DNA of 27,228 nt from Chara braunii (taxonomy: Eukaryota; Streptophyta; Charophyceae; Charales; Characeae), in NCBI GenBank assembly GCA_003427395.1, contig BFEA01000786.1:95598-122825 (forward strand), given 5' to 3'. Shown here in pieces: positions 19,295-26,521 of this stretch; position 1 is the first letter of the stretch; the number at the start of each line of letters is the position of its first letter. The position numbers were made by a program, and so were the translations under genes. The notes below the pieces were generated by a model. The model was given only the letters and a program-made list of their open reading frames with translations. It was not told where the DNA came from and did not search any database.

Positions 19295-19576
19295 CTAACG
19301 AGGGGCAGAAGTCACGATCGCCCCATTGCCATTAGTAGGAGCTCCCTGCGCCAGAGCGGGCAAGGCTAATAATCCTGAGTTCTGCACAGGAACAATCGCA
19401 GAGTTAGTTTGGGCAGATGACGAAGATTCACCATGACCACCATTACCACCATTGTAGTTCCTATATCGATTACCTGAATTGCGAGGACATTCACGAGAAA
19501 AGTGTCCAGGTTCATCACATGTGAAGCATCTACGGACAGGATTCACATGAATGAAGTTAGGGTTGGTATTAGCCAT
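19295..19576 (-). pseudogene. PLE N-terminus: CCHC zinc knuckle
   Basis: Starting at the ATG at 19574-19576 (MANTNPNF), residues 17-30 read CFTCDEPGHFSREC, a perfect CX2CX4HX4C retroviral-type knuckle. A Gly/Asn/Tyr-rich spacer (YRNYNGGNGGHG) follows. The frame is open further upstream to 19750, but those residues come from a (TTC)n tract and are hydrophobic/Ser filler, so the inner ATG is preferred. Such knuckles bind single-stranded nucleic acid. Their presence ahead of GIY-YIG-RT makes this a gag-like head on a PLE. Confidence 0.8.
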
Positions 19577-19821
19577 CCCAACGACTAAACCAACTATAAA
19601 AGTCAACGAGTGCAGTCTACGACGACTACCGTGATCAAGTGCAAAGACTCCTAATAGAAATAGAACTAAGCAAAAAAAGGGAGAAGAAGAAGAAAAAGAA
19701 AAAAAAGAATAAGAATAAGAAGAAGAAGAAGAAGAAGAACCAGTCATCAAATTTCACTCGTATCACAGCCACACAACTATAGTGCGCAATTGCTACAGCG
19801 GTGATTGCGTGAGATATTGGA
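19577..19821 (-). other. PLE 5' UTR, purine/pyrimidine-biased
   Basis: Between the leader shared with 6381-6818 and the first ATG. It contains a GAA/AAG-rich plus-strand tract at about 19678-19740. No other gene is seen. Confidence 0.5.
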
Positions 19822-19875
19822 AGCTTGCATAAATTCCTCATGCATGTGTCCACGAACCATCATACATCGTTCTTC

Positions 19876-19879
<4 letters not shown>

Positions 19880-19953
<74 letters not shown>

Positions 19954-19959
19954 AGAGAA
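19880..19959. repeat. (GA)n microsatellite in PLE leader
   Basis: About 35 GA dinucleotides with one interruption (GAGAAGAG) near the end, at the same site as the shorter tract at 6439-6490. Confidence 0.95.
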
Positions 19960-20118
19960 CTGGATGGACACGACATCAAAGGTCAAGTCGAACATCACAC
20001 AGAAGTCAGTAAACCAAAAATCCCGAGCACAAACGGGGATTAACAGAAATTAGAAACCCCAATGGGGGAATCGACGTCGAGATCATCCCCGGATACTGCC
20101 GAAAGAATAGCGCCGAAG

Positions 20119-20190
20119 CAGCATCAAATGGCGTGTGACTCTACGCGTTTCGGTCGACCGCCCATCGGTCCTCTTCAGGAGTCTTTGCTG
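20119..20190 (-). ncRNA. Hammerhead ribozyme in PLE leader (type I)
   Basis: On the minus strand the three conserved strands occur in order. Core CUGAAGA (consensus CUGANGA) is followed by stem II (GG...CC and ACCG/CGGU, loop AUGGG, with a CGA bulge on the 3' strand), core GAAA, a minimal stem III ACGCGU and the triplet GUA, with predicted cleavage between 20142 and 20141. Stem I pairs GACUC (20183-20179) with GAGUC (20141-20137), then after an internal loop CAAA with UUUG and CAG with CUG. Very short stem III and an internal loop in stem I are known for PLE hammerheads. Self-cleavage would set a 5' end about 170 nt into the unit. Confidence 0.8.
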
Positions 20191-20313
20191 GCTCAAAGAC
20201 CCTGGTGGTTCTCTTGACCTTTATACTACCGAGATCCTAGAGGATAAATGTTGGGGAGTACCTTACTGGTCTAGTCCCTGAACAAATTTAACACTGTATC
20301 TACCCAACACTTC

Positions 20314-20669
20314 CTACTCAGTTACCGATGTAGGAAAAAAATTCACAGACCGGACCCCGGAAAATGAACCAAGGCAGGCTATCGACAGCAGACGTCAAAC
20401 CAAGCGTCGCAGAACCCCCTTTTTTGAGTCCCATACTGACCAGCCGTTACCTTCACAAGCTCATTACAACGCGTAGTAGGACCCCAGTTACCAGATTCAC
20501 ACATCCTGACCCACTCATTCAAACCTTGTACACCCAAGTCATGGGCCCCACATGGACCCCCGTTACCGGAATTACGCATCTTGACCCACTCTTTCAACCT
20601 TTATACACCCACGTCATGGGCCCCCCGAATATCAGAAGCGCGTAAACCACGTAATTTACCAAGTCATGG
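20314..20669 (-). repeat. PLE terminal repeat, upstream copy (tail of a preceding unit)
   Basis: Same 356-bp sequence as 14777-15132, at an offset of 5537 bp throughout. On the sense strand its end (CATCGGTAACTGAGTAG) joins directly to the leader start (GAAGTGTTGGG), so it is the 3' end of an upstream, 5'-truncated unit in head-to-tail array. Degenerate subrepeat sequence (ATGGGCCCCCCGTTACC) extends it to about 20701. Confidence 0.88.
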
Positions 20670-20701
20670 CATACACCCACGTTATGGGCCCCCCGTTACC
20701 T

Positions 20702-21370
20702 TGCTTAGGGCCTACTCACACTAGGGCCTTTTATGGCAATATGGCAAATTAGCTAAATTTTGATGGCTAGGCCCGTAGCACAAGGCACGCAGAGTACCAA
20801 AAGTACCAAAAGGGGTATCAAATGTCAGCGACCTGGTGGGCCGTGGGGAAGGGCATTTTGCTACCACCTCCAGACTCTGAGGTGGTAGAACCCTTTTATT
20901 TCGGTTCGAGACTCTGTGAAAGGACATTCAATTTTGAAACGATTTTTTTTTGTTGAAGGATTTTTGCCTCTCGCTATGTGACCGCGCCAGGCACCATTTT
21001 GGCAATTGCCAGAAAGTCCCGCTCGGCGCTCGTGTCTTTTGTGATTCGCTACCCCTATGTGACAGGGCAGGGCGGGGTGGCATTTCAGCAAAATGGGGAT
21101 CATAACAAAACTCTCATAACAAAACTCTCAGATTTTGCTCCCATGCCACGGCTGTGTGAGTATGCCCGTAGGTTAGAGCCTCTTTCGGCACCCCACTTGA
21201 AAATACTTGAGTTTCAAGTGCACACAAGAAATTGTGATTAACTCTCACTTCTAGTCTATTTATGGTACACATGAGGAAACCCTTGAACAGGCTGCACACT
21301 TGAAACCAAACTCCACTGCTTGCTGACCAATCAATCCTGGACAAGAAATTGTGATTAATTTACACTTTTA
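20702..21370. other. Unassigned spacer between PLE and LINE D
   Basis: No gene is recognised. It holds a tandem doublet ATAACAAAACTCTC near 21103-21131 and an 18-bp direct repeat, ACAAGAAATTGTGATTAA, at 21224-21241 and 21341-21358. LINE D homology begins shortly after the second copy. Confidence 0.5.
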
Positions 21371-21379
21371 CTCGATTTT

Positions 21380-22075
21380 TTGTTTCTTTGGAAATTTAAA
21401 CACGTTGTCGACAGCCTTATGCAAAACGCTGCCTCACAGATTTGCGTGAATGGGGTCCTGTCAGCCCTGATTAGATTAAGTAGATCAGTTAGACAGGGAT
21501 GCCCGATGACACCCTATTTGTATCTGTTGTATGTAGAGATAATGCACATTCTGATCAGATTGAACCCAGAAATACCAGGTTTTTTCCTCCCTTCAGGAGA
21601 GGCACTAAAGTCGGAAGCATTTGCTGATGACTCTATTGCCTTCTCCCCCCTGAGTGATCAAGCATTCTTTGCGCTTAGAAACACTATAGATTTGTTCTGT
21701 CATTTGTCACAAGCTCAGGTGAACTGGTCCAAATCTTCTGTTTTGATACCCCCTGGAGAGCAATCTCCCAACAATTGGGGAATGAGGATAGTGGCCCCTG
21801 CCATGCACGAAAGGCTGCTGGGTCATCAGCTGTCCTTCGATCCACAACTAATACAAGACCCGTCTGCCTCCATAGCGGGTTTGCGCGCAGCATTACAGCC
21901 ATGGGTCAAATACAAGGGAGCCAGTTTATTTGGTCGAGCTATAGATATCAACAACTCTATGTTGTCCACATTGTGGTACCGCAGGTCTATCCACCAGCTT
22001 GATCCATCGTCGTTGCAGACGATACGACACTTATTGACTCATGTGGAAAGAAGAGCTCAACGGAAACAATTTTTT
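21380..22075 (+). pseudogene. LINE D reverse transcriptase, partial
   Basis: About 230 codons. SQICVNGVLS and SVRQGCPMTPYLY (residues 36-48) are late RT motifs, EAFADDSIAFSPL (79-91) is the catalytic box, and SLFGRAIDINNSMLSTLWY aligns by position with GRALAINNAILAAIWY of LINE C. The N-terminal half of the RT and the endonuclease are missing through 5' truncation. The frame is lost at a run of six T near 22070-22075; translation past that point in this frame is noise. Confidence 0.85.
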
Positions 22076-22730
22076 ACCAAAAGTGGCATGGCAGACCATT
22101 ACCCAACCAAAACGAAAAGGAGGCCTAGCTATTTTGGACCCGGTATGACAAATTGCGGCGCTCCTGGCAAGATGGGTGCCATGGGCCATTTTGGAAAGCC
22201 CCCACACGACATGGAGACAGCTCGCGGAATTTTCGCTGTTTTCTGTGTTGGAGCGGACAGACCTTAGATGCATATGGCTAACAGCTCTCAGTCCGGATTA
22301 CCAGCGCAAGAAGTTGCCCCCTGGCTTATGGGCAGGGATACTGAAAGCATGGAGGGGAGTCTGCCCCAAACTGCAATCCCCCCCCCTTGTCTTTGAGAGA
22401 CTGATGACGCAGCCGCTATTTAATAATCCAAATCTGCTAAACCCACAGGGACTTCCATTTCGATGTTTTGGGCCATGAGAATTTGGGAACGCATGGATGT
22501 CCCGAGGGATTGGAACCATTGCTGACATTTGGGACTTGACAACAGCCGACTGGAAATCCGTAGAATCACTGGCTCCAAAACTGTCGGGTCTGTGGCATCA
22601 AGTGGAGCACTTGGAACAGCTGAAAAACTCTGTCCCCCACCAGTGGGTGCATACGCTGAGAATGGGACCCAGGCTGCTCAAAGGAATGTGGTACAAACAG
22701 GCCCAACAACCAATGCTATCTGGAGAATAG
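22076..22730 (+). pseudogene. LINE D ORF2, post-RT segment (frame 2)
   Basis: After the frameshift the sense is VAWQTITQPKRKGGLAILDPV-stop-QIAALLARWVPW (TGA near 22146), then LAEFSLFSVLERTDLRCIW and, after another TGA near 22479, TIADIWDLTTADWKSVESL and LKNSVPHQWVHTLRMGPRLL. The order matches the post-RT region of LINEs A and C (GGLAILEPQ and the GDLWDSL region). Two stops and a second frameshift near 22715 make it non-functional. Confidence 0.75.
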
Positions 22731-23731
22731 AAGACTATTCGGAGATTGTAGAAATCCCCAACACCTGTTGGCAGGTGCGAGGAGGGGCTGACTCGCTTGG
22801 AGAACCTCTCCAATACTCTGAGGAGCAGCTTCCCCTCCCCCCCGCAGATCAATTGGTGCCGGTTTGTGTATTGGAACTGGAACAGAGCTATAGACCTTTT
22901 TCGCTACAGGTCCCGGCGTACAACTTACCGATCGACCCAAGAGACTGGGTGTGGGAGCATCTGTTGCGTAATGATAAAATGGTCAGGTTATCAGAATACA
23001 CGACAAAATTGGGTTACCTTTTGATGACTCCACCAACAGATGTCAACTGGATAGTAGCCAAAAGGTGGATGACAACAGGATGGGTGACAGACACAGTGAC
23101 AAGGCTGGCAGCATCACTTCCAACCTTTTGGAAGCAGTTGATGGACTTGGCGGTAATGAAGCATTCGAGTCTGCTTTGGCTGTTGATGCACCTGGCATTG
23201 CCGGTCAACTATTGGTGTGCTAAAAGAACTGCGAAGGCAGCACCGGAATGCCAGGTGTGCCCAGGGACCCGGATGGAGGACATCCAACACTTTGTGCTGC
23301 AGTGTCAGCTTTCAAGGCCATTTTGGGAATGGTGGAGACTATCGGGGATGCCAATCCCGGGAGTGGAATCCCGTTGGGAGGACAACTTCATTCTCGTAGG
23401 GACTGCTGCTAGGAGAGCAAGACCCCAACTGCAATATGGACATGCAGAAGAAACCATTAGAGGCGCCATACTTTGGACCCTCTGGAACCTCAGAAACGCC
23501 AGGGTTAGGAGAGATGAGCGCTTGACACCACCAATGGTCAGAGCCGAGATTAAATACGCTATCAAACAGGCCATTTCGGCAGACTGGGAATATCGTGTAC
23601 TGAAAAAGGGCTATTCGGCCAAGGCTGTTAAGTGGTTTGGAAGCAGATGGGGATCCTTTTCGGGTCTGATCACTGTGGACACACCGGTAGACGGTCCACA
23701 ACTGTTGCGATTTTCTGCTTTCATTGTTTGA
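22715..23731 (+). pseudogene. LINE D ORF2 C-terminus with zinc-binding domain
   Basis: About 338 codons open to a TGA at 23731. Blocks: AIWRIEDYSEIVEIPNTCW, NLPIDPRDWVWEHLL (equivalent of FDPAEWEWP in LINE A), SLLWLLMHLALPVNYWCAKR, then the zf-RVT cluster CQVC...HFVLQC, and TLWNLRNARVRRDE near the end. The frame is open further upstream to 22529, but coding sense there lies in the previous frame. This is the best-preserved LINE C-terminus in the window. Confidence 0.8.
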
Positions 23732-24106
23732 GTCTTTGTTAGAGTCCTCTTCAAGGCCTTGCCTTCATTTAGTATTCTCTAGTTTTTGTGCCACACTGGG
23801 CTTTCTTCAGTGAATTTTTTGGTGCCTCCTTTGTGACTTTCAGTAAGTTTTCAGTAAGTTTTCAGTGACATTTTCTAGAACTTTTTGGTCCTTACCTGTA
23901 GCATAGTTTTCGGTTCAGTAGACTCCTGGTTGTAGTTTTTTTGTCAAATTGCAGTTTTTTCTGTTGGTTAAACCATTCAAGGACAATTTTTGGCTGTGGT
24001 TGGGATGGGTTTGGCCGGGAGTGCCTCGCCCAGCCTAGGTAGCCGCAGGACAGATGAAAGGGACGCCGGACCCGTTTTCCTGCAAATTAATAAATGAATG
24101 TTTAAA
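23732..24106 (+). other. LINE D 3' UTR
   Basis: T-rich sequence with short internal repeats (CAGTAAGTTTT twice near 23840), a GC-rich block (CGCCCAGCCTAGGTAGCCGC near 24027) and AATAAA-type hexamers near 24090 just before the tail. No ORF. Confidence 0.6.
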
Positions 24107-24166
24107 TAAAAAAAAAGAAAAAAAGAAAACAAAAAAAAGAAAACAAAAAAAAGAAAACAAAAAAAA
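24107..24166 (+). repeat. A-rich LINE D tail with AAGAAAACAAAAAA units
   Basis: Three to four copies of a 14-bp unit built of A runs broken by G and C, forming the 3' end of LINE D. A second A/G-rich tract of similar type lies at 24241-24279. Confidence 0.75.
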
Positions 24167-24369
24167 GTGTGTGTATGTTTAACTCCGAAGGAGATTCAAA
24201 AATAAATCATAAATTATAGATTGGAGCACGTCTTTTCGAAAGAAAAAAAAAGAAAAAAAAAGAAAAAAAATGAAAAAAAGAATCGTACATTAACTCCAAA
24301 TAAACTCGAATGCGACTTGACCAGATTAAAAAATACATCAATAATGTCGACTTCTGTTCTTAATAAAAA

Positions 24370-24436
24370 CGGCGGTAGGACCCTCCCGGTTTCAACTGGC
24401 CACCGTGCCAGTCTCATCAGGGTTCTTCTGCCGCTG
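24370..24436 (-). ncRNA. Hammerhead-like motif (second, divergent)
   Basis: The minus strand has CUGAUGA (24420-24414), a 7-bp stem II GACUGGC/GCCAGUU closed by a G-U pair (loop ACGGUG), GAAA (24393-24390), a 3-bp stem III ACC/GGU and a GUC triplet (cleavage after 24379). Stem I can form between CAGCGGCAG and CUACCGCCG with seven of nine pairs, but seven extra bases (AAGAACC) separate its 5' strand from the core. That makes activity doubtful. It lies about 100 nt downstream of a poly(A) tail on this strand, like the PLE leader copy at 6.8 kb. Confidence 0.55.
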
Positions 24437-24515
24437 TTTACTGTAATATCAAACTATAAACCATTTGGTCAGACCATAGACTTAGGACAGATGCCGGTAG
24501 AAAACTTTTTTCTGC

Positions 24516-24690
24516 TTTTTTTTTTTTTTTTTTTTTTTTTTTTTCAAAGACTCGTTGAAACCATGGTAGGTAGGGTGATAAGAGCATCCCTCCCTACTAT
24601 GATTTCCTTTGGTCGCTCCTCCGCCGTGAGAAAGTACCAGAAGACCATAGAAAACGTGAGATGTCAGCCGCGCCACCGATTCAAGATTCA
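24516..24690 (-). repeat. Poly(A)-tailed small dispersed repeat, SINE-like (copy 2)
   Basis: Plus-strand poly(T) at 24516-24544, then GGTGATAAGAGCA at 24574-24586, shared exactly with 6875-6887. A hairpin GTAGGG/CCCTAC would hold GCTCTTATCACC in its loop; copy 1 has a different stem sequence around the same loop. On the minus strand the repeat ends in poly(A) and is followed by the hammerhead-like region. The distal boundary is uncertain. Confidence 0.4.
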
Positions 24691-24816
24691 AATCCTAACA
24701 CTATCAAACAGAACAAGGCTCCTGCTGTAGACTGGTCAGTAAAGACCAAGGCTTAGCGAAACCAGCCACGTCAAAGATCCAAAGGTTCGAGAACTATCAC
24801 TACAAAAACAATGCTA

Positions 24817-24835
24817 AGTCCTTCGGGACATCCGT

Positions 24836-24867
<32 letters not shown>

Positions 24868-24937
24868 GGCCCCTGCGCAAGGATGACACACATAAATCGA
24901 GAGATGGTCCAAATTAAAAAAAAAAAAAAAAAAAAAA
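24817..24937 (+). pseudogene. U6 snRNA retrocopy with poly(A) tail
   Basis: Near full length: 5' hairpin GTCCTTCGGGAC, then TTAAAATTGGAACGATACAG, the ACAGAGA box, AGATTAGCATGGCCCCTGCG, GATGACACACATAAATCGAG and TGGTCC. It differs from the plant consensus at several places (for example GACACACATAAATC). The 3' end is not the pol III T-run but 23 A residues after AAATT, and no TATA or plant upstream element is evident 5' of it. So it is a polyadenylated U6 copy made by LINE machinery rather than a U6 gene. U6 is the catalytic snRNA of the spliceosome. Confidence 0.85.
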
Positions 24938-24999
24938 GCTACTATAGCGCCCTGACAGTAAGAACCACTATCGTAGCAGCAAGGGATCGAGTCTCGATC
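24938..24999. repeat. Two short inverted repeats next to U6 poly(A)
   Basis: GCTACTATAG (24938-24947) pairs with CTATCGTAGC (24968-24977) at nine of ten positions. A 15-bp near-perfect palindrome GATCGAGTCTCGATC follows at 24985-24999. On the minus strand the first hairpin is followed by a T-run, as at a pol III terminator. The element is unidentified. Confidence 0.5.
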
Positions 25000-26060
25000 T
25001 TGAAAAACTACATCCGTAAGTTCGACACTACCAAACACTGAAGGCCCAAACATCGGGCCAGGAATACCAATGATGATCCCCTCATAGGAAAAAAAAGGCC
25101 CCACTTGGAGTGCTGGCGGTATCCGCTGGTACTTCAACTCAAGGTACCTCCAAGAGGCGACTTGAAATCAAGGGCGATTTTGGCTGTGTTGCCCTTGAGT
25201 TGCAAGGGCGCACCCTTGGGACGCAAAAAAGTGAAAACAAAGCGGGTCCCTCTACCGGAAGGACTATTTTTTTCGCTTCGCTTTTGAACTCAAGTGGTGT
25301 GGATTCTGTGGGAAGAGGCCCTTAGGCGCTGATCCGACAATACGTAAAAAGAGAAAAAACAAGAAAGTCCGTTTAAAGAAGGACACGGGTAGTGCGGGGC
25401 AGAAAAGCAACTGGGACCCCACACAGGCGGGTTCCGCTGGTCTTTCCCAAGTACCACGCCGGATTTTTTCGGGCGTCCATGGAGACGGACGTTCCTGTGG
25501 TCTGCCATAATATGGCCTGGTCTCCAGCGTCATACAGTTCTCTGCTCCACAGACGGACATTGAAAAGGGCGACTCATTTTTGTGGCAGCTTTCTTGGTAG
25601 GGGTAGGGGTCCTCAAACTTTCCATTTTGTGTAGCGCCGTTCGGCCGTTCATCACGGCCGACGCGCCACGTACACATGAACCGAAAACATACCCCTAACA
25701 AAGCGCGGTGCCCTGTGATTTAGGAAAGTGGTGGGATCCGCGTTTCTCAACAAAATTGGCTAACTTACGCACTGTAGGATCAGAAGCTTATTATGTTCCT
25801 TAGCTTTCTGTTCTATTTTCTACAAGGGAGGGGATCCACTTCCGAAGAGTGTGGATGCGGACCCTGCTACCCGTGAATCTTGATGCTGTTATTCGTTCTC
25901 TATGTTGGCCTTGGGTCATGGGGCCCCATTTTAAGGAGGAAAAACAAAACAAAACAAAAAAATGTTAAGAAAAAATAAAATAAAATTACCAAAGCAGCTT
26001 AATCAGGCTGGTCTCTTATCTCCTACTGTCCTACAAATGCAAAGTTAAAGAGGAGATATG
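25000..26060. other. Unassigned region with one longer frame (25264-25701, minus)
   Basis: No known gene is recognised. A minus-strand frame of 145 codons (25264-25701) has no domain and ends in a basic KAKRKK run; base composition is more even than the neighbours. A small hairpin occurs near 25170-25198 (CAAGGGC/GCCCTTG). The 3' part (25940-26000) is A-rich. It could be old transposon or organelle-derived DNA, but neither could be shown. Confidence 0.35.
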
Positions 26061-26491
26061 GGGCCTCGCTGCACTACTCTAGACTCTCGAAGTTTTGAGA
26101 GTGGGTCTTCGCTGCACTTACTCTCGATCGGGAAACCCTTGAAACCTAATAGAGAGCTGTCAGAAGCCACGCTACAACGCCACTTTCGAAACGTCGAGTG
26201 TCTCCCGCCTGCAAAAACCAAATTTGCAAGTGTCCTCGGGAGTTGCCCTCCCGCCGACAGGCTCGTTTTTCGAGAGTGGACCTCCTGTCCCGGCAGCCAG
26301 ACTTTGTCCCGTAGCGCAGTGGTGCAGCTCTTCTGTAGAGTAGGATGACGCCCAGGGTTTCGAGAGTTCATCTAGTGTCACAGGTTCTGGAGTAAGTGCA
26401 GAGAAGGCTTGTATTTCGAGAGTCTCTCCTCTCTGACAATGCTAGTCGAACTCTCGAAATATTTCGAGTCTAGAGTAGTGCAGAGAGGCCC
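26061..26491. mobile_element. MITE: 431-bp element with about 30-bp terminal inverted repeats
   Basis: The left end GGGCCTCGCTGCACTACTCT continues AGACTCTCGAA; the reverse complement of the right end is GGGCCTCTCTGCACTACTCT then AGACTCGAA. Both ends are flanked by ATG (26058-26060 and 26492-26494), a candidate 3-bp target duplication. The motif CGAGAG/CTCTCG occurs at least six times (26084, 26121, 26271, 26361, 26417, 26451), many preceded by TTT, like subterminal transposase-binding repeats. There is no coding capacity. GGGCC-type ends with 3-bp duplication suggest PIF/Harbinger, although ATG is not the usual TWA target. Confidence 0.75.
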
Positions 26492-26521
26492 ATGGAAATG
26501 CATACAAATGGGGGACAGTCA

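Larger units (their letters stand above)
14777..20313 (-). mobile_element. Penelope-like element (GIY-YIG-first, Chlamys/Naiad-type), one complete unit
   Basis: A 5537-bp unit on the minus strand: leader with hammerhead ribozyme and (TC)n, zinc knuckle, coiled coil, GIY-YIG nuclease, Cys-containing linker, RT, then a 3' region of tandem subrepeats. Its 3' end (14777) is shown by loss of the terminal repeat at LINE C. Its 5' end (20313) is shown by the independent leader fragment at 6818, which stops at the same base. In canonical PLEs the GIY-YIG domain is C-terminal; here it precedes the RT, as described for the Naiad and Chlamys clades. The coding region is decayed (about eight stops, two frameshifts). 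Confidence 0.85.
19822..20313 (-). repeat. PLE leader (shared with 6381-6818)
   Basis: The 5' end of the PLE unit, repeated at 6381-6818. On the sense strand it starts GAAGTGTTGGGTAGATACAG, passes through the hammerhead ribozyme and ends beyond the (TC)n tract. The two copies match closely apart from the ribozyme core and the microsatellite length. Confidence 0.85.
21370..24166 (+). mobile_element. LINE D: 5'-truncated non-LTR retrotransposon with 3' UTR and A-rich tail
   Basis: The plus strand starts inside the RT domain (FKHVVDSLMQNA), runs through the FADD box, post-RT region and zinc cluster to a stop at 23731, then about 370 bp of 3' UTR, an AATAAA-like signal (near 24090) and an A-rich tail built from AAGAAAACAAAAAA units (24107-24166). 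The family differs from LINEs A and C. Classic 5' truncation; no clear target duplication. Confidence 0.85.

Noticed and set aside
15228-19576. In-frame TAG codons at plausible Gln positions in the PLE, suggesting UAG reassigned to Gln as in some ulvophyte algae
   Set aside because: TGA and TAA stops and frameshifts occur in the same element, and the LINEs are also interrupted mainly by TGA. Ordinary decay explains all of them.
14777-20669. Terminal direct repeats as LTRs of an LTR retrotransposon
   Set aside because: No protease, integrase or RNase H, no TG...CA ends or primer-binding site; the RT is PLE-type and the repeat is a tandem-unit tail.
24550-24600. Similarity of the GCTCTTATCACC loop to U2 snRNA (TGTTCTTATCAG)
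   Set aside because: Only about ten bases agree, and neighbouring U2 sequence is absent.
25264-25701. Minus-strand 145-codon frame as an organelle-derived (mitochondrial) gene
   Set aside because: Composition hints at organelle DNA, but no organelle protein could be recognised, so it is left unassigned.
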